Shown piece by piece: positions 17,801 to 27,939 of a DNA stretch of 64,000 nt. The translations under genes and the position numbers were made by a program. The notes beneath the pieces are model-generated. The model did no database searches. It was not told the origin of the DNA and worked only from the letters and a program-made list of their open reading frames with translations. Each line of letters opens with the position of its first letter. Within the stretch, counting starts at the first letter, position 1. The stretch covers positions 887,030 through 951,029 of the forward strand of contig NZ_LR792632.1 in the NCBI RefSeq assembly GCF_902827225.1. The letters are read 5' to 3'. Origin of the DNA: Methanocaldococcus lauensis (GTDB lineage Archaea > AGJL01 > Methanococci > Methanococcales > Methanocaldococcaceae).

Positions 17801-20573
17801 AGCAATATATGGAAAATTAGACAGAGAGGATGTAAGGGTTTCAACAAAATTCCCAAAGTTTGAAGAATTCATTAAAAAATATGGAGTTAAAGGAGGATTT
17901 GTAATAGATAAAATAATAAAAATTGAAGAGATTCCTTACAAATCAAAGTTATATGATGTTGGAATTGTAAGTAAGGAGCACAACTTTATAGCAAATAATA
18001 TAGTTGTTCATAACTGTGGAGTTAGATTAATAAGAACTAATTTAACAAAAGATGAAGTAGAACCGAAAATAAAAGAGCTTATAAAAACATTATTTAAAAA
18101 TGTCCCTTCTGGTTTAGGTAGTAAAGGAATTGTTAAGTTCAGTAAGGGAGTTATGGATGATGTTTTAGAAGAGGGTGTTAGGTGGGCTGTTAGAGAGGGT
18201 TATGGTTGGAAAGATGATTTAGAGTTTATTGAAGAAAATGGATGTATGAGAGAGGCAGATTCTTCTTATGTATCAGACAAGGCAAAAGAAAGAGGTAGAG
18301 TTCAGTTAGGTAGCTTAGGTAGTGGAAATCATTTCTTAGAAGTGCAATATGTTGAGAGAGTATTTGATGAAGAAGCGGCAGAAGTTTATGGAATAGAGGA
18401 AAATCAAGTTGTTGTTATGGTGCATTGCCTACCGGAAGATGCAAAAATAATGACTGAATATGGATATTATATAAAGATTAAAGATTTAGAAAACTGTTAT
18501 GATAAAGTTAAACTTCTAATCTATGACAAAGAAAATAAAACATTAATTCCAGCAAAAATTAAAAAGTTTTGGAAATTCAAAAATAATAAGAAAATATATA
18601 AAATAAAAACTTTCACTGGAAAAGAACTTATTTGCACAGAAGACCATCCAATATGGACGCCCTCAGGATGGAAACAATGTAAAGATTTAAAAATAAATGA
18701 TTTAGTCTTAATATATCCATTTGAAGGTGTTGAGTATGAAAAACCAGACGATATTACAATAGTAGATGAAGAAGATATTATTAATGCAGGGGGAACTCCA
18801 AGAATGATTAAAAATCTAAAGAAAAAAGGATTACTACCTCTAAAATTAAACCATGAAAAGATAGGAATTATTGCAAGATTGGTAGGATATGCCATTGGTG
18901 ATGCATGGGTAGGTGGAAAAAGACCAACAGTTAAATTTATTGATAATTTAGATGTATTAAATGAAATAAAATCTGATTTGGAAGAGTTGGGCTTTTCATC
19001 AACATTAGTAAAATTAAAGAAACATAAATCAGAAATAACTCACATTAATAGTAGTGGAGACCTAATAAAGCATAATTTTGAGGGAGAAGGATATCAATTA
19101 GTAGTTAGAGCCCCATCCTTTGCCATATTCCTAAAAGCATTAGGAGTTCCATATGGTAAAAAATCAGATATTCCATTCTCTGTCCCAGAATGGATAAAAC
19201 AAAGTCCAAAATGGATAAAAAGATTGTTCTTAGCTGGATACTTTGGGGCTGAAATGAATATTATTAGTCCAAGAAAAAATGAACCATATAGAGTAGAAAA
19301 CCTAAAAGTATCTTTAAACAAAGTTGAGGATTTAGTAGATAATGGAATTAAATTTATGGAAGAAATTAAACAATTATTAGAAGAATTCGATATTAAAGGA
19401 AGTATCTATGTAAAACCATACACCAAAAGAAAAGATGGAAAAACAAGTTATAAAATAATACTAAAATTGAGTGGAAAAATAGATAATGTTATAAAATTTG
19501 CAAGTAAAATTGGATACGAATACAATAAGAAGAGACAGTCAATGCTAATGAAATCATTACAATATTACATATACAAGAAAAAAATTATAAAACAAGAGTC
19601 AATTGAAACTGGAATAAGTGAAAAAAAATTACTAATAACTTCATACAAATATAGGAAAACAAAAATGGAGCAATTTGACACATATATATCAAAGTATTCT
19701 AACGGGGACTTAACCTTATGGGATATTGTAGTATCAGTAGAAGAAGTTAAAGAAAACATAGATATAGTTTATGATTTAACAATAGATAACGAAAATCATA
19801 ACTTCATTGCAAATAATTTCATAGTTAGTAATACAGGTTCAAGAGGGCTTGGACACCAAATCTGTACAGATTATTTAAGAATTTTAGAGAAAGCAGCTAA
19901 GAACTATGGAATAAAGTTGCCAGATAGACAATTGGCATGTGCTCCATTTGAATCAGAAGAAGGACAGAGTTACTTTAAGGCAATGTGCTGTGGAGCAAAC
20001 TATGCATGGGCAAATAGGCAGATGATTACACACTGGGTTAGAGAGAGCTTTGAGGAAGTATTTAAAATACATGCTGAGGATTTAGAAATGAGTATAGTGT
20101 ATGATGTAGCTCACAACATTGCCAAAAAAGAGGAACACATAATAGATGGAAAAAAAGTAAAGGTTATAGTTCATAGAAAAGGAGCTACAAGGGCATTCCC
20201 TCCAAAGCATGAGGCGATTCCAAAAGAATATAGAGATATTGGACAACCAGTATTGCTTCCAGGAGACATGGGAACTGCATCATATTTAATGAAAGGAACT
20301 GAAATAGCTATGAAAGAAACATTTGGTTCAACAGCTCATGGAGCAGGAAGAAAATTGAGTAGAGCAAAGGCATTAAAGCTATGGAAAGGTAAAGAAATTC
20401 AAAGAAAATTGGCTGAAATGGGAATTATCGCATTGAGTGATTCAAAGGCAGTATTGGCTGAGGAAGCTCCAGACGCATATAAAAACATAGACTTAGTCGC
20501 TGATACATGCCATATAGCAGGAATATCTTTAAAAGTAGCAAGAATGAAGCCATTAGGAGTTATTAAAGGATAA
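14802..20573 (+). CDS. rtcB: RNA-splicing ligase RtcB precursor with three inteins
   Basis: A 1923-residue precursor. Removing three inteins leaves a normal 480-residue RtcB, in extein blocks of 72, 25, 137 and 246 residues. RtcB joins 2',3'-cyclic phosphate or 3'-phosphate RNA ends to 5'-hydroxyl ends in tRNA splicing and RNA repair, using Mn2+ and GTP. The spliced numbering coincides with that of P. horikoshii RtcB: Asp95 and Cys98 (GFDIN/C), His203 (GSGNHFLE), His234 (VMVH/T), the AHNIA histidine, and the GMP-accepting His in [12 protein letters not shown]. The start at 14802 follows GGGTGA; the GTG at 14793 overlaps that site. Splicing of all three inteins is required for activity. Confidence 0.95.
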   Translation: MKDILKRVSDVVWELPKGYKDCMRVPGRIYLNEILLDELEPEVLEQVANVACLPGIYKHSIAMPDVHYGYGFCLHPDAKVLTEHGFYYKIKDYENLKDEKVKVFNTEDKKIENTDVERFFKLKPYCKVYRVKTKLGYETIATEDHPFYTPNGMIELKHLKIGDSIGIYPFEGIEYEEPSDEIIIDENSIVECMEKLNLSEKSKEIILRKLKEKELIPLTYNHKKLPYLLKIMGFIFGDGSMNFIGKRKDGIIQFSSKNPNDLEEIRKDIIKLGYTPSKVYEKDNCYFFVVNSTSLLVYLYTLGVPIGNKTLKEYEFPEWIFKCKLWQKRLFLASFFGAELRKPYPRKDRKALFTFPTLEMAKDLKIKEDALKFLGNIVKLLSEFGIEATIKKRNSTHKRKDGVETVRYVLTINGTPKNLINLWSKIGYEYNRERQELGCYAVAYLKYREREINRKKELVEKVKELFEKGKKPSEIIKLLNVDKSDERFVKDVWNKLKNGKDINEIRISSKFPRFEEFIKEKKVGDGLIWDEIESIEEVDDIEEVYDFTINHKDHNFIADNFLVSNCIGGVAAFDIREGVISPGGVGFDINCLTPDTKILTEDGYFIKLEKLKEKLDLEIKIYNTEEGKEKSSNILFVSERDAEEKIIRIKTESGRILEGSKDHPVLTLNGYVPMGMLKEGENIIVYPFEGVEYEEPSDEVILDEKDFADCDKQIIKYLKDRDLLPFKMNDRNIGIIARLLGFAYGDGSIVKEKGGKLYLAFYGKEETLIKIKEDLEKLGVKSSKIYSRKREIGDEYTSLCEDNYIKITSKAFALFMHKLGMPIGKKTEQKYNIPEWIKKAPKWVKRNFLAGLFGADGSRVVFKNYTSLPINLTMSKSEELKANILEFLNEIKLLLKEFEIESVIYDIKSLEGRVSYRLAIVEEESIRHFLGKINYEYSEEKKVIGLLSYEYLKKKNAIKEIRRKCIEKAKELYEEGLTISEILKMDEFRNEFINRRLIERAIYGKLDREDVRVSTKFPKFEEFIKKYGVKGGFVIDKIIKIEEIPYKSKLYDVGIVSKEHNFIANNIVVHNCGVRLIRTNLTKDEVEPKIKELIKTLFKNVPSGLGSKGIVKFSKGVMDDVLEEGVRWAVREGYGWKDDLEFIEENGCMREADSSYVSDKAKERGRVQLGSLGSGNHFLEVQYVERVFDEEAAEVYGIEENQVVVMVHCLPEDAKIMTEYGYYIKIKDLENCYDKVKLLIYDKENKTLIPAKIKKFWKFKNNKKIYKIKTFTGKELICTEDHPIWTPSGWKQCKDLKINDLVLIYPFEGVEYEKPDDITIVDEEDIINAGGTPRMIKNLKKKGLLPLKLNHEKIGIIARLVGYAIGDAWVGGKRPTVKFIDNLDVLNEIKSDLEELGFSSTLVKLKKHKSEITHINSSGDLIKHNFEGEGYQLVVRAPSFAIFLKALGVPYGKKSDIPFSVPEWIKQSPKWIKRLFLAGYFGAEMNIISPRKNEPYRVENLKVSLNKVEDLVDNGIKFMEEIKQLLEEFDIKGSIYVKPYTKRKDGKTSYKIILKLSGKIDNVIKFASKIGYEYNKKRQSMLMKSLQYYIYKKKIIKQESIETGISEKKLLITSYKYRKTKMEQFDTYISKYSNGDLTLWDIVVSVEEVKENIDIVYDLTIDNENHNFIANNFIVSNTGSRGLGHQICTDYLRILEKAAKNYGIKLPDRQLACAPFESEEGQSYFKAMCCGANYAWANRQMITHWVRESFEEVFKIHAEDLEMSIVYDVAHNIAKKEEHIIDGKKVKVIVHRKGATRAFPPKHEAIPKEYRDIGQPVLLPGDMGTASYLMKGTEIAMKETFGSTAHGAGRKLSRAKALKLWKGKEIQRKLAEMGIIALSDSKAVLAEEAPDAYKNIDLVADTCHIAGISLKVARMKPLGVIKG
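15018..16496 (+). mobile_element. RtcB intein 1 with LAGLIDADG homing endonuclease (493 aa)
   Basis: It begins at Cys ([14 protein letters not shown]) after GYGF and ends [12 protein letters not shown], with Cys as the +1 extein residue (CIGGVAAF). Block B is TEDHPFY. Dodecapeptide blocks [14 protein letters not shown] and [13 protein letters not shown] keep their acidic residues, so the endonuclease may be active. The penultimate residue is Ser instead of the usual His. RtcB homologues normally have Pro (GYGFPIGG) at the position occupied here by Cys73. Confidence 0.93.
16572..18014 (+). mobile_element. RtcB intein 2 with LAGLIDADG homing endonuclease (481 aa)
   Basis: It begins [15 protein letters not shown] and ends [12 protein letters not shown] with Cys +1, which is the metal-binding Cys98 of RtcB ([10 protein letters not shown]). 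The penultimate His is standard. Block B is SKDHPVL. Endonuclease blocks [15 protein letters not shown] and [14 protein letters not shown] both retain Asp. The insertion site splits the DxxC metal motif. Confidence 0.94.
18426..19832 (+). mobile_element. RtcB intein 3 with LAGLIDADG homing endonuclease (469 aa)
   Basis: It begins [15 protein letters not shown] directly after metal ligand His234 and ends [12 protein letters not shown], with Thr as +1 residue (TGSRGLGHQ). Block B is TEDHPIW. Endonuclease blocks [15 protein letters not shown] and [13 protein letters not shown] retain the acidic positions. The penultimate residue is Ser, as in intein 1. Confidence 0.93.
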
Positions 20574-20639
20574 TCCAAATATTTTTAACGTTTTCTAATT
20601 TTTTTAACTTTTAATAAACTTTTAAAGATTTCTAATATA

Positions 20640-20700
20640 TTACTGTCAGTTAATTTGAAGTAATAAGTTTTAAATATAACTATCAATTATTTTACAGTAA
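20640..20700 (+). promoter_or_regulatory. Transketolase operon promoter with flanking 7-bp inverted repeat
   Basis: A TATA-like TTTTAAATATAAC lies near 20668-20680. It is flanked by TTACTGT (20640-20646) and its complement ACAGTAA (20694-20700). The arms are short and could be chance in AT-rich DNA, but their placement either side of the TATA box resembles the rtcB promoter. A 5' leader of about 90 bases would follow. Confidence 0.35.
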
Positions 20701-20797
20701 AGTAAAGATATGGATTCTCTATTTTAGTAATTAGATTTTTAGTTTTATTTTTTATTTTTTAGTATTTTTGAAATTTAACTAATAAAAAGGTGAAACT

Positions 20798-21631
20798 ATG
20801 GTTAATAAAGTTAATAAAGATGAAATTGAAAAACTAAAAAAAATTGCAAAAAGGGTTAGATACAAAATTGTAAAAATGGTAGGTTTAGCAAAGTCGGGAC
20901 ATCCTGGAGGTAGTTTATCAGCAACTGATATAATTGTAGCTTTGTATTTTAAAATAATGAATTATGATCCAAAAAATCCATATAAAAAAGATAGAGATAG
21001 GTTTGTTTTGAGTAAAGGTCATGCGGCTCCAGCATTGTATGCCGTTTTATCTGAGTTAGGAATTATAGAGGAAGAAGAACTTTGGAAATTGAGAAGATTG
21101 GAAGGTAAATTACAGGGACATCCCTCAATGGATACTCCTGGAGTTGAAATTTGTACAGGTTCTTTAGGGCAAGGATTTTCAGCAAGTGTTGGAATGGCTT
21201 TAGGATGTAGATTAGATAAATTAAACAACTATATCTATGTTTTATTGGGTGATGGTGAATGTCAAGAAGGCATTGTATGGGAAGCGGCAATGGCAGCATC
21301 TCATTACAAATTGGACAACTTAATAGCGTTTGTTGATAGAAATAAATTACAGATTGATGGAAATACTGAAGATGTTATGAGTTTAGGAGATTTAAAAGCT
21401 AAATTTGAAGCGTTTGGCTGGGATGTTTTTGAAATAGATGGCCATAACTTTGAGGAAATTATAAATACTGTTGAAAAAGCTAAAAGTCTAAAAAATGGAA
21501 AGCCAAAGATGATTATTGCATATACAGTTAAAGGTAAAGGCGTTTCATTTATGGAGCATAATGTTGGATTTCATGGAAAAGCTCCAAATGAAGAGCAGTT
21601 AAAGAAAGCATTAGAAGAATTGAGTGAATAA
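20798..21631 (+). CDS. Transketolase, N-terminal (ThDP-binding) subunit
   Basis: A 277-residue subunit equal to the first half of bacterial transketolase. It carries [51 protein letters not shown], and the ThDP motif [18 protein letters not shown]...DRNKLQIDG, with HGKAP near the end. It transfers two-carbon units between sugar phosphates, joining the other half encoded at 22399. The ribulose-phosphate epimerase gene lies between the halves. GGTGAAACT precedes the ATG. Confidence 0.95.
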   Translation: MVNKVNKDEIEKLKKIAKRVRYKIVKMVGLAKSGHPGGSLSATDIIVALYFKIMNYDPKNPYKKDRDRFVLSKGHAAPALYAVLSELGIIEEEELWKLRRLEGKLQGHPSMDTPGVEICTGSLGQGFSASVGMALGCRLDKLNNYIYVLLGDGECQEGIVWEAAMAASHYKLDNLIAFVDRNKLQIDGNTEDVMSLGDLKAKFEAFGWDVFEIDGHNFEEIINTVEKAKSLKNGKPKMIIAYTVKGKGVSFMEHNVGFHGKAPNEEQLKKALEELSE

Positions 21632-21696
21632 TGAAAGCTTAGTATAATAATTTAATAATTGAATATACTTTTAAAATTTATTTTTGGTGAGTTAAC

Positions 21697-22362
21697 ATGG
21701 TTAAAATTGGAGCCTCGATATTATCTGCTGATTTCGGATATTTAAAAAAAGAAATTGAGAAAGTTGAAGAAGCAGGAGTAGATTTAATTCATGTTGATAT
21801 GATGGATGGACATTTTGTTCCTAACATTAGTATGGGTATTGGAATAGCAAAGTATGTTAAAAAGATAACTAAATTGCCAGTTGATGTGCATCTGATGGTT
21901 AATAATGTTGATTTATTTATTGATGAGTTTAAAGATATGGATTATATAACATTTCATATAGAGGCTGTAAAATTTCCTTTTAGAATAATAAACAAAATTA
22001 AAAATATGGGAATTAAACCAATAGTGGCTATAAATCCAGCAACACCATTAGATACAATTGAATATATTTTGAATGATGTTTATGGAGTGTTAGTAATGAC
22101 AGTTGAACCTGGATTTTCTGGACAGAAATTTATTCCAATCATGACCAAAAAGATTGAAAAATTAAAAAATATGATTGTTGAAAATAAATATGACACTAAA
22201 ATCTTCGTTGATGGTGGAATTAATATTAAAACTGCTCCTTTAGCAGTTAAAGCTGGAGCAGATGTATTAATTGCGGCATCAGCAATATTTGGAAGTGATG
22301 ATGTAAAAACAGCTGTTAAAAACTTAAAAGAATCGGCTTTAAGTTCTTTACAGTCAAAATAA
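21697..22362 (+). CDS. rpe: Ribulose-phosphate 3-epimerase
   Basis: A 221-residue TIM barrel. ASILSADFGYLKKEIEKV at the N-terminus, HVDMMDGHFVPNISMG near 30, VHLMV near 60, MTVEPGFSGQKFI near 134 and DGGI near 170 carry the catalytic aspartates and histidines. It interconverts ribulose 5-phosphate and xylulose 5-phosphate and so feeds the transketolase encoded on both sides of it. The ATG follows GGTGAGTTAAC. Confidence 0.96.
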   Translation: MVKIGASILSADFGYLKKEIEKVEEAGVDLIHVDMMDGHFVPNISMGIGIAKYVKKITKLPVDVHLMVNNVDLFIDEFKDMDYITFHIEAVKFPFRIINKIKNMGIKPIVAINPATPLDTIEYILNDVYGVLVMTVEPGFSGQKFIPIMTKKIEKLKNMIVENKYDTKIFVDGGINIKTAPLAVKAGADVLIAASAIFGSDDVKTAVKNLKESALSSLQSK

Positions 22363-22398
22363 ATAAAAATAATAAAATCAATTACTTAGGTGAAACTA

Positions 22399-23340
22399 AT
22401 GGTTAAACTAACTGGTATTTATAAGGGTATGAGAAAAGGATATGGAGAGACACTTATAGAGTTAGGTAAAAAATATGAAAATGTTGTAGTTTTAGATGCA
22501 GATTTATCTGGCTCCACACAGACAGCGATGTTTGCTAAGGAATTTCCTGAAAGATTTTTTAATGCTGGAGTTGCAGAGCAAAATATGATTGGAATGGCGG
22601 CAGGTTTGGCAACTACTGGAAAAATTGTCTTTGCTTCCTCATTCTCAATGTTTGCCAGTGGAAGAGCGTGGGAGATTATAAGAAACTTAGTAGCATATCC
22701 TAAGTTAAATGTTAAAGTAGTTGCTACACACGCAGGAATTACCGTTGGAGAGGATGGAGCTTCCCACCAAATGTGCGAAGACATAGCAATAATGAGGGTT
22801 ATTCCAAACATGGTAGTTATTGCACCGACTGATTATTATCATACAAAAAATGTCATTAGAACTATAGCAGAGTATAAAGGGCCAGTTTATGTTAGAATGC
22901 CAAGAAGAGATACGGAGATAATTTATGAAAATGAGGAAGAGGCTACATTTGAGATTGGAAAAGGGAAAATTTTAAATGATGGAGATGATTTAACTATTAT
23001 AGCAACAGGAGAAGAAGTGCCAGAAGCCTTAAGGGCGGCAATAATATTAAAAGAAAATGGAATCTCTGCTGAAATCGTAGAGATGGCTACAATAAAACCA
23101 ATAGATGAAAAGATTATAGAAAAATCAAAAGATTTTATTGTTACAGTTGAAGATCACAGTATTATCGGAGGTTTAGGAGGGGCTGTAGCTGAAGTTATTG
23201 CTTCAAAAGGTTTGAACAAAAAACTTTTAAGAATAGGAATAAATGATGTATTTGGAAGAAGTGGGAAGGCAGATGAGTTATTAAAATACTATGGCTTAGA
23301 TGGAGAAAGCATAGCAAAAAAAATAATAGAAATATATTAA
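22399..23340 (+). CDS. Transketolase, C-terminal (pyrimidine-binding) subunit
   Basis: A 313-residue partner of the N-terminal transketolase subunit. It includes LDADLSGSTQTAMFAKEFP, GVAEQNMIGMAAGLA with the catalytic Glu, SSFSMFASGRAWE, THAGITVGEDGASHQ, and the C-terminal TVEDHSIIGGLGGAVAEV. The start at 22399 follows GGTGAAACTA; an in-frame GTG at 22390 is part of that site. With Rpe it completes a compact pentose-phosphate cassette, probably the source of ribose and erythrose phosphates in this autotroph. Confidence 0.95.
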   Translation: MVKLTGIYKGMRKGYGETLIELGKKYENVVVLDADLSGSTQTAMFAKEFPERFFNAGVAEQNMIGMAAGLATTGKIVFASSFSMFASGRAWEIIRNLVAYPKLNVKVVATHAGITVGEDGASHQMCEDIAIMRVIPNMVVIAPTDYYHTKNVIRTIAEYKGPVYVRMPRRDTEIIYENEEEATFEIGKGKILNDGDDLTIIATGEEVPEALRAAIILKENGISAEIVEMATIKPIDEKIIEKSKDFIVTVEDHSIIGGLGGAVAEVIASKGLNKKLLRIGINDVFGRSGKADELLKYYGLDGESIAKKIIEIY

Positions 23341-23421
23341 ACAACCTATGAAATAATTAATATTAAATCAAAATAATTAATTTAAATTTATCATTAATAA
23401 TTAAATTTTTGGAGGGAGAGT

Positions 23422-24414
23422 ATGAAAAAAGGAACTGATTTGTTAAAGAAAGGATTTGCTAAAATGGTTAAACATGGAGTAGTTATGGATGTAACTAATG
23501 TAGAACAAGCTCAAATAGCCGAAGAGGCTGGAGCTGTAGCAGTTATGGCTTTGGAAAAAGTTCCAGCCGATATTAGAGCCTCTGGTGGAGTTGCAAGAAT
23601 GTCAGACCCAGCTTTAATTGAGGAGATAATGGATGCAGTTTCAATTCCAGTTATGGCTAAGTGTAGAATTGGACATACAAAAGAGGCAGAAGTTTTAGAG
23701 GCAATTGGAGTAGATATGATAGATGAAAGTGAAGTTTTAACACAGGCAGATCCATTTTTCCACATTTATAAAAAAAGATTTAACGTTCCATTTGTTTGTG
23801 GGGCAAGAAATTTAGGAGAGGCTGTTAGAAGAATCTGGGAAGGAGCGGCAATGATAAGAACAAAAGGAGAGGCAGGAACTGGAAACATAGTTGAAGCTGT
23901 TAGACACATGAGGTTAATGAATGAAGCTATAGCTCAACTACAAAGAATGAGTGATGAGGAAATATATGGAGTTGCTAAATTTTACGCTCAAAGATATGCT
24001 GAATTAGCTAAGACAGTTAGAGAAGGACTGGGATTGCCAGCAACTGTTTTAGAAAATGAGCCAATCTACGAAGGCTTTACATTATCAGAAATTATCGATG
24101 GATTGTATAAAGTTTTATTAGAAGTTAAGAAATTAAATAGATTACCAGTAGTTAATTTCGCCGCTGGAGGAGTTGCTACACCAGCAGATGCGGCATTAAT
24201 GATGCAACTTGGTTCTGATGGAGTTTTCGTAGGTTCAGGAATATTTAAATCAGAGAACCCATTAGAAAGAGCAAGAGCAATTGTTGAAGCAACTTACAAT
24301 TATGATAAGCCAGAAATTATTGCAGAGGTTAGTAAGAACTTAGGAGAACCTATGAAAGGAATAGATATAACCCAAATAAGCGAAGCTGAAAAAATGCAAT
24401 ATAGAGGAGATTAA
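23422..24414 (+). CDS. pdxS: Pyridoxal 5'-phosphate synthase subunit PdxS
   Basis: A 330-residue TIM-barrel synthase. [31 protein letters not shown] holds the substrate lysine, and [20 protein letters not shown] the phosphate-binding region. The segment around residues 190-225 ([20 protein letters not shown]) is an insertion typical of Methanococcales PdxS and makes it longer than the usual 290 or so residues. It builds PLP from ribose 5-phosphate, glyceraldehyde 3-phosphate and ammonia. PdxT, the glutaminase, is not in the window. GGAGGGAG is a strong ribosome site. Confidence 0.96.
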   Translation: MKKGTDLLKKGFAKMVKHGVVMDVTNVEQAQIAEEAGAVAVMALEKVPADIRASGGVARMSDPALIEEIMDAVSIPVMAKCRIGHTKEAEVLEAIGVDMIDESEVLTQADPFFHIYKKRFNVPFVCGARNLGEAVRRIWEGAAMIRTKGEAGTGNIVEAVRHMRLMNEAIAQLQRMSDEEIYGVAKFYAQRYAELAKTVREGLGLPATVLENEPIYEGFTLSEIIDGLYKVLLEVKKLNRLPVVNFAAGGVATPADAALMMQLGSDGVFVGSGIFKSENPLERARAIVEATYNYDKPEIIAEVSKNLGEPMKGIDITQISEAEKMQYRGD

Positions 24415-24547
24415 ATTTGGTTATTTATCTCTATTTTTTTATTTTAGTAATTATTTTTGGTCATGTTGATTAAACTTAGATTCAGTGAAGGACTATAAAT
24501 TAAACATCAAAATATTTAAGTATTCAATAAAGTTAAAGAGTGAGATT

Positions 24548-25555
24548 ATGAAAATCACAAGAATGCATGGAGCTGGAGGAAAGGTAATGCAGGAACTTAT
24601 AAAAGATGTAATATTGAAAAATTTAGAGATAACATCAGTTAATGGAGGAATTGGGTTAGAGAGTTTAGATGATTCAGCAACTATTCCATTAGGAGATAAA
24701 GAAATTGTCTTTACAGTAGATGGGCATACAGTTAAACCTATTTTTTTCCCAGGCGGAGATATTGGCAGATTAGCAGTTAGTGGAACAGTAAATGACTTAG
24801 CAGTTATGGGAGCTAAGCCATTGGCATTATCTCTATCTTTAATAATTCCTGAAGGTTTTAAGTTAGAAGACTTGGAGAGGATTATTAAATCTATAAATGA
24901 AACTTCCAAAGAGGCTGAAGTGGCAATAATAACTGGAGACACTAAAGTTTCTGATGGTGTTGATGATATTATTATTTCAACTTCTGGGATAGGAATAGTT
25001 GATAGAGGTAAAGCTATTAGAGATTGTAATGTTCAAGAGGGAGATGCAATAATTGTATCAGGCAATATAGGGGAGCATGGATTATCTATTTTATTGTCGA
25101 GGGAAGGTTTTGATTTTGATGTTAATATAAAATCAGATGTAGCCCCAATAAATAAATTGATTGAGAAGGTTTTAGAAGAAGGAATTCAAATAAATGCAAT
25201 GAAAGACCCTACAAGGGGAGGTTTGGCAGATGCGTTAAATGAGATGGCTGAAAAAAGCAATATAGGAATAACTATATTTGAGGACAAAATTCCTATAAGT
25301 GATGAAGTTCAGTCAATTTGTGATATTCTTGGCTTAGATCCATTAACTATAGCTAATGAGGGAAAAGTAGTAATGGCTGTTAAAAAAGAAGATGCCGAAA
25401 GATGTTTAGAGATTTTGAGAGAACATCCATTGGGAAAAAATGCAGAAATTATTGGCTATGCTACAAAAGAGCATAAAGGAGTTATAATGGAAACTATTGT
25501 AGGTAGGAGAATTGTAGATATGCCAATCGGTGATCCTATACCAAGAGTTTGTTAA
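24548..25555 (+). CDS. hypE: Hydrogenase maturation protein HypE
   Basis: A 335-residue protein of the PurM/AIR-synthase fold. MHGAGGKVMQELI at the N-terminus, DDSATIPLGDKEIVFTVDGHTVKP near 45, and the C-terminal GDPIPRVC ending at the cysteine that carries the thiocarboxamide are diagnostic. It dehydrates a carbamoyl group received from HypF to thiocyanate, the source of CN ligands for [NiFe] hydrogenase. The start at 24548 follows GTGAGATT; the longer frame upstream has no ribosome site. Confidence 0.96.
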   Translation: MKITRMHGAGGKVMQELIKDVILKNLEITSVNGGIGLESLDDSATIPLGDKEIVFTVDGHTVKPIFFPGGDIGRLAVSGTVNDLAVMGAKPLALSLSLIIPEGFKLEDLERIIKSINETSKEAEVAIITGDTKVSDGVDDIIISTSGIGIVDRGKAIRDCNVQEGDAIIVSGNIGEHGLSILLSREGFDFDVNIKSDVAPINKLIEKVLEEGIQINAMKDPTRGGLADALNEMAEKSNIGITIFEDKIPISDEVQSICDILGLDPLTIANEGKVVMAVKKEDAERCLEILREHPLGKNAEIIGYATKEHKGVIMETIVGRRIVDMPIGDPIPRVC

Positions 25556-25588
25556 TTCTATAATTTTTTATTTTTAAGAGGGAGATTT

Positions 25589-26338
25589 ATGAACCAAACA
25601 ATTAAAAAACTTATTATAGAACTATTAATTTATCCTTTTTATAGAGAAAATTATAAAAAAACATTATTGGGTGGCTTAGTAATTTTATCTCTTTGGATAT
25701 TAACTTTATTTCCAAATATTTTATGCTATATCTTATTTGGAGGTATCGTTGGAATTTTTGTATTAGGATACTGTCTTACAGTTTTTATATCCACTCTTAA
25801 AAATATAGACTCTCTTCCAAACTTAAAAAATAAGGAAATATTTATTAATGGTTTAAAAATTTTTGTAGTTATGTTATTTTTATCTATTCCGAGTTTATTA
25901 ATTTCTCTATTTTTGGTAGAGTCATATATTCTAAAATTTTTAATCTGGATTCATATATTTTTATCTTTAATACTACTTATATTTGTCTGTCTGTTATTTC
26001 CATATCCAATTTCTACTGAAACACTCTTGTATATCCAAAATTATGATGTTAGATTATTTATAATTTTAGCGATTTTTTATTATTTCTTACCGCTAATAAT
26101 TTATAAATTATATAATAGAAAAATAAGGATTAATAACTTAGTTAAAGTTTTAGTTTCTCCTAAATATGTTTTAATTGTTGGAATATCTTTAATCTACCTA
26201 ATTTTTATTTTGAAAGTTGCTATTTATTTAATGTTTTTAAAATCTTTCATTGTTTTTTATTTCCTTATTGTAATAGCACGAATGTTTGGAATTTATTTTA
26301 AAGGGGAGTTTTATTTACTCAATACCCAATTTCTTTAA
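25589..26338 (+). CDS. Multi-pass membrane protein (DUF4013-like)
   Basis: A 249-residue, very hydrophobic protein with about six or seven membrane spans and few conserved polar residues. The N-terminal pattern ([24 protein letters not shown], then [19 protein letters not shown]) resembles archaeal DUF4013 proteins, an assignment I hold loosely. The function is unknown. Its 3' end overlaps the convergent hdrB gene by 24 bases. GAGGGAG precedes the ATG. Confidence 0.65.
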   Translation: MNQTIKKLIIELLIYPFYRENYKKTLLGGLVILSLWILTLFPNILCYILFGGIVGIFVLGYCLTVFISTLKNIDSLPNLKNKEIFINGLKIFVVMLFLSIPSLLISLFLVESYILKFLIWIHIFLSLILLIFVCLLFPYPISTETLLYIQNYDVRLFIILAIFYYFLPLIIYKLYNRKIRINNLVKVLVSPKYVLIVGISLIYLIFILKVAIYLMFLKSFIVFYFLIVIARMFGIYFKGEFYLLNTQFL

Positions 26339-27202
26339 AACTGGATCTACTGGAATAGCATGGACACTAACTGCTAACTCTTCAGGTTTCATTCCAAATG
26401 CTAAACCTAACAACTGACTTAAGTGCAAAACAGGAAGTTTGTATTCCTCACCAAACTTTTCTTTAATTTCTACCTGTCCTCTATCAAACTGCAAGTGACA
26501 GAATGGACAGACATTGACAGTACAGTCAGCATTTGCATCTAACATGTTTCTAATTTTTTCTCTTGTCATATCTAACGCTGTTGGTAAAAATCTTGCTCTA
26601 ACTCCTCCTCCAGCTCCACAACACATTAAGTAATCTCTATACATAACTGGCTTAGCTCCTGTTGCTGAAACTATTTCTTCTAACAGTTTTGGTCTTTCTG
26701 GGCTGTCAAGGTGCTTAACATCACTTGGCTTTAAAAAGTGACACCCATAGTGTATAGCAACATTTAACTTATCTAATGGTCTTACAACTTTTTCTTTTAT
26801 TTTTTCAGTTCCTATCTCCTTATAAATTAATTCTGCAAAGTGATAAACTTTAACAGTTCCTTTATACTGCTTACCAATTTTATCCAACTTTTCATTTACA
26901 AAGTCTAATGCCTCTTTATTTTCATGTAGTATATGTGCCGCTTCAAATAAGGAACCATAACATCCGTTACATACTGTTACTATATCTAACCCTAACTCCT
27001 CAGCAATACATAAGTTTCTTGCGGCAATTGTAAGCCATGTCTTTAAATCGAAAGAACCAAATACCCCTGGAGCAGGACAGCAAGATGCTCCTGGCATGTA
27101 TTCTAATTCAACTCCTAACTCGCCCATAACTTTTTTTGTAGCTAATTCAACTCCTGGATATCTATGTGGCATTATACAACCTAAGAAAAATGCATATTTC
27201 AT
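26315..27202 (-). CDS. hdrB: CoB-CoM heterodisulfide reductase subunit B
   Basis: A 295-residue protein with two CCG domains: [14 protein letters not shown]...CNGCYGS and CHFLKP...[15 protein letters not shown]...CPFCHLQFD. The cysteines hold the noncubane 4Fe-4S clusters that cleave CoM-S-S-CoB. With HdrC and HdrA it forms the cytoplasmic electron-bifurcating reductase; HdrA is not in the window. The start at 27202 follows GGTGATAACA. hdrC lies 42 bases upstream on the same strand. Confidence 0.96.
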   Translation of the reverse strand: MKYAFFLGCIMPHRYPGVELATKKVMGELGVELEYMPGASCCPAPGVFGSFDLKTWLTIAARNLCIAEELGLDIVTVCNGCYGSLFEAAHILHENKEALDFVNEKLDKIGKQYKGTVKVYHFAELIYKEIGTEKIKEKVVRPLDKLNVAIHYGCHFLKPSDVKHLDSPERPKLLEEIVSATGAKPVMYRDYLMCCGAGGGVRARFLPTALDMTREKIRNMLDANADCTVNVCPFCHLQFDRGQVEIKEKFGEEYKLPVLHLSQLLGLAFGMKPEELAVSVHAIPVDPVLKKLGIE

Positions 27203-27244
27203 TGTTATCACCATAATATAATTTTATTTAAATTTAAATTAATT

Positions 27245-27805
27245 TTATTCTTTTAAGTCCATTTTTTCCCAGTCAAATTCTATTAACTCATCAAATTTTA
27301 ACTCTTTAACTAATGTTCTAACTTCTTCTAAGTCTTTTTCAGAAAATTGAGCTGTTGGTGATTCTGGAGGCAATCCTAACTTTCCTCTTAATTCAACAAT
27401 TTGCTTATTTGCTGGAACTGCATGGCCAAATCTCAAAACATAAGATGCTGTTTTTCTATGAGCCAATGCCATATTCCCCTTTTTAGCGGCAATGTTTCTC
27501 AATGTTTTTATAATCTCAGTAATTTTTACATCTCTTGGACATCTCTCATAGCAAGTATAGCATGTTGTGCAATACCAAATATCGTCTGAATCCAATACAT
27601 CATCTAAACCTAAAAGAACTTTTCTTAAAACTTTTCTTGTTCTATATGCTGTTCTTCTTCCGCTTGGACAACTTCCTGTGCAAGTTCCACACTGATAGCA
27701 TGCTTTAATAGATTTTACAACATCTTCACCTAAAACCAACTTTCCTTCCTCTACAACTTCATTTACGAAATTTTTATTAACCTTGTTCATATTTATTACA
27801 GCCAT
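27245..27805 (-). CDS. hdrC: CoB-CoM heterodisulfide reductase subunit C
   Basis: A 186-residue ferredoxin-like subunit with two 4Fe-4S motifs, CYQCGTCTGSCPSGRRTAYR near residue 36 and CTTCYTCYERCPRDVKITE near 78. It passes electrons from HdrA to the HdrB active site in the final step of methanogenesis. GAGGTGATAGT precedes the ATG. It is transcribed with hdrB, divergent from the B12/radical SAM gene at 27940. Confidence 0.96.
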   Translation of the reverse strand: MAVINMNKVNKNFVNEVVEEGKLVLGEDVVKSIKACYQCGTCTGSCPSGRRTAYRTRKVLRKVLLGLDDVLDSDDIWYCTTCYTCYERCPRDVKITEIIKTLRNIAAKKGNMALAHRKTASYVLRFGHAVPANKQIVELRGKLGLPPESPTAQFSEKDLEEVRTLVKELKFDELIEFDWEKMDLKE

Positions 27806-27939
27806 ACTATCACCTCACATTATAACTAATAATTATTGAGACTATATATATATAGAAACTTTGAGTATTTGCATTTGACATCTGTAAAATAGTAATTATT
27901 AAAATATTCATAATTATAAAACAATATAAAGGGGATTGT

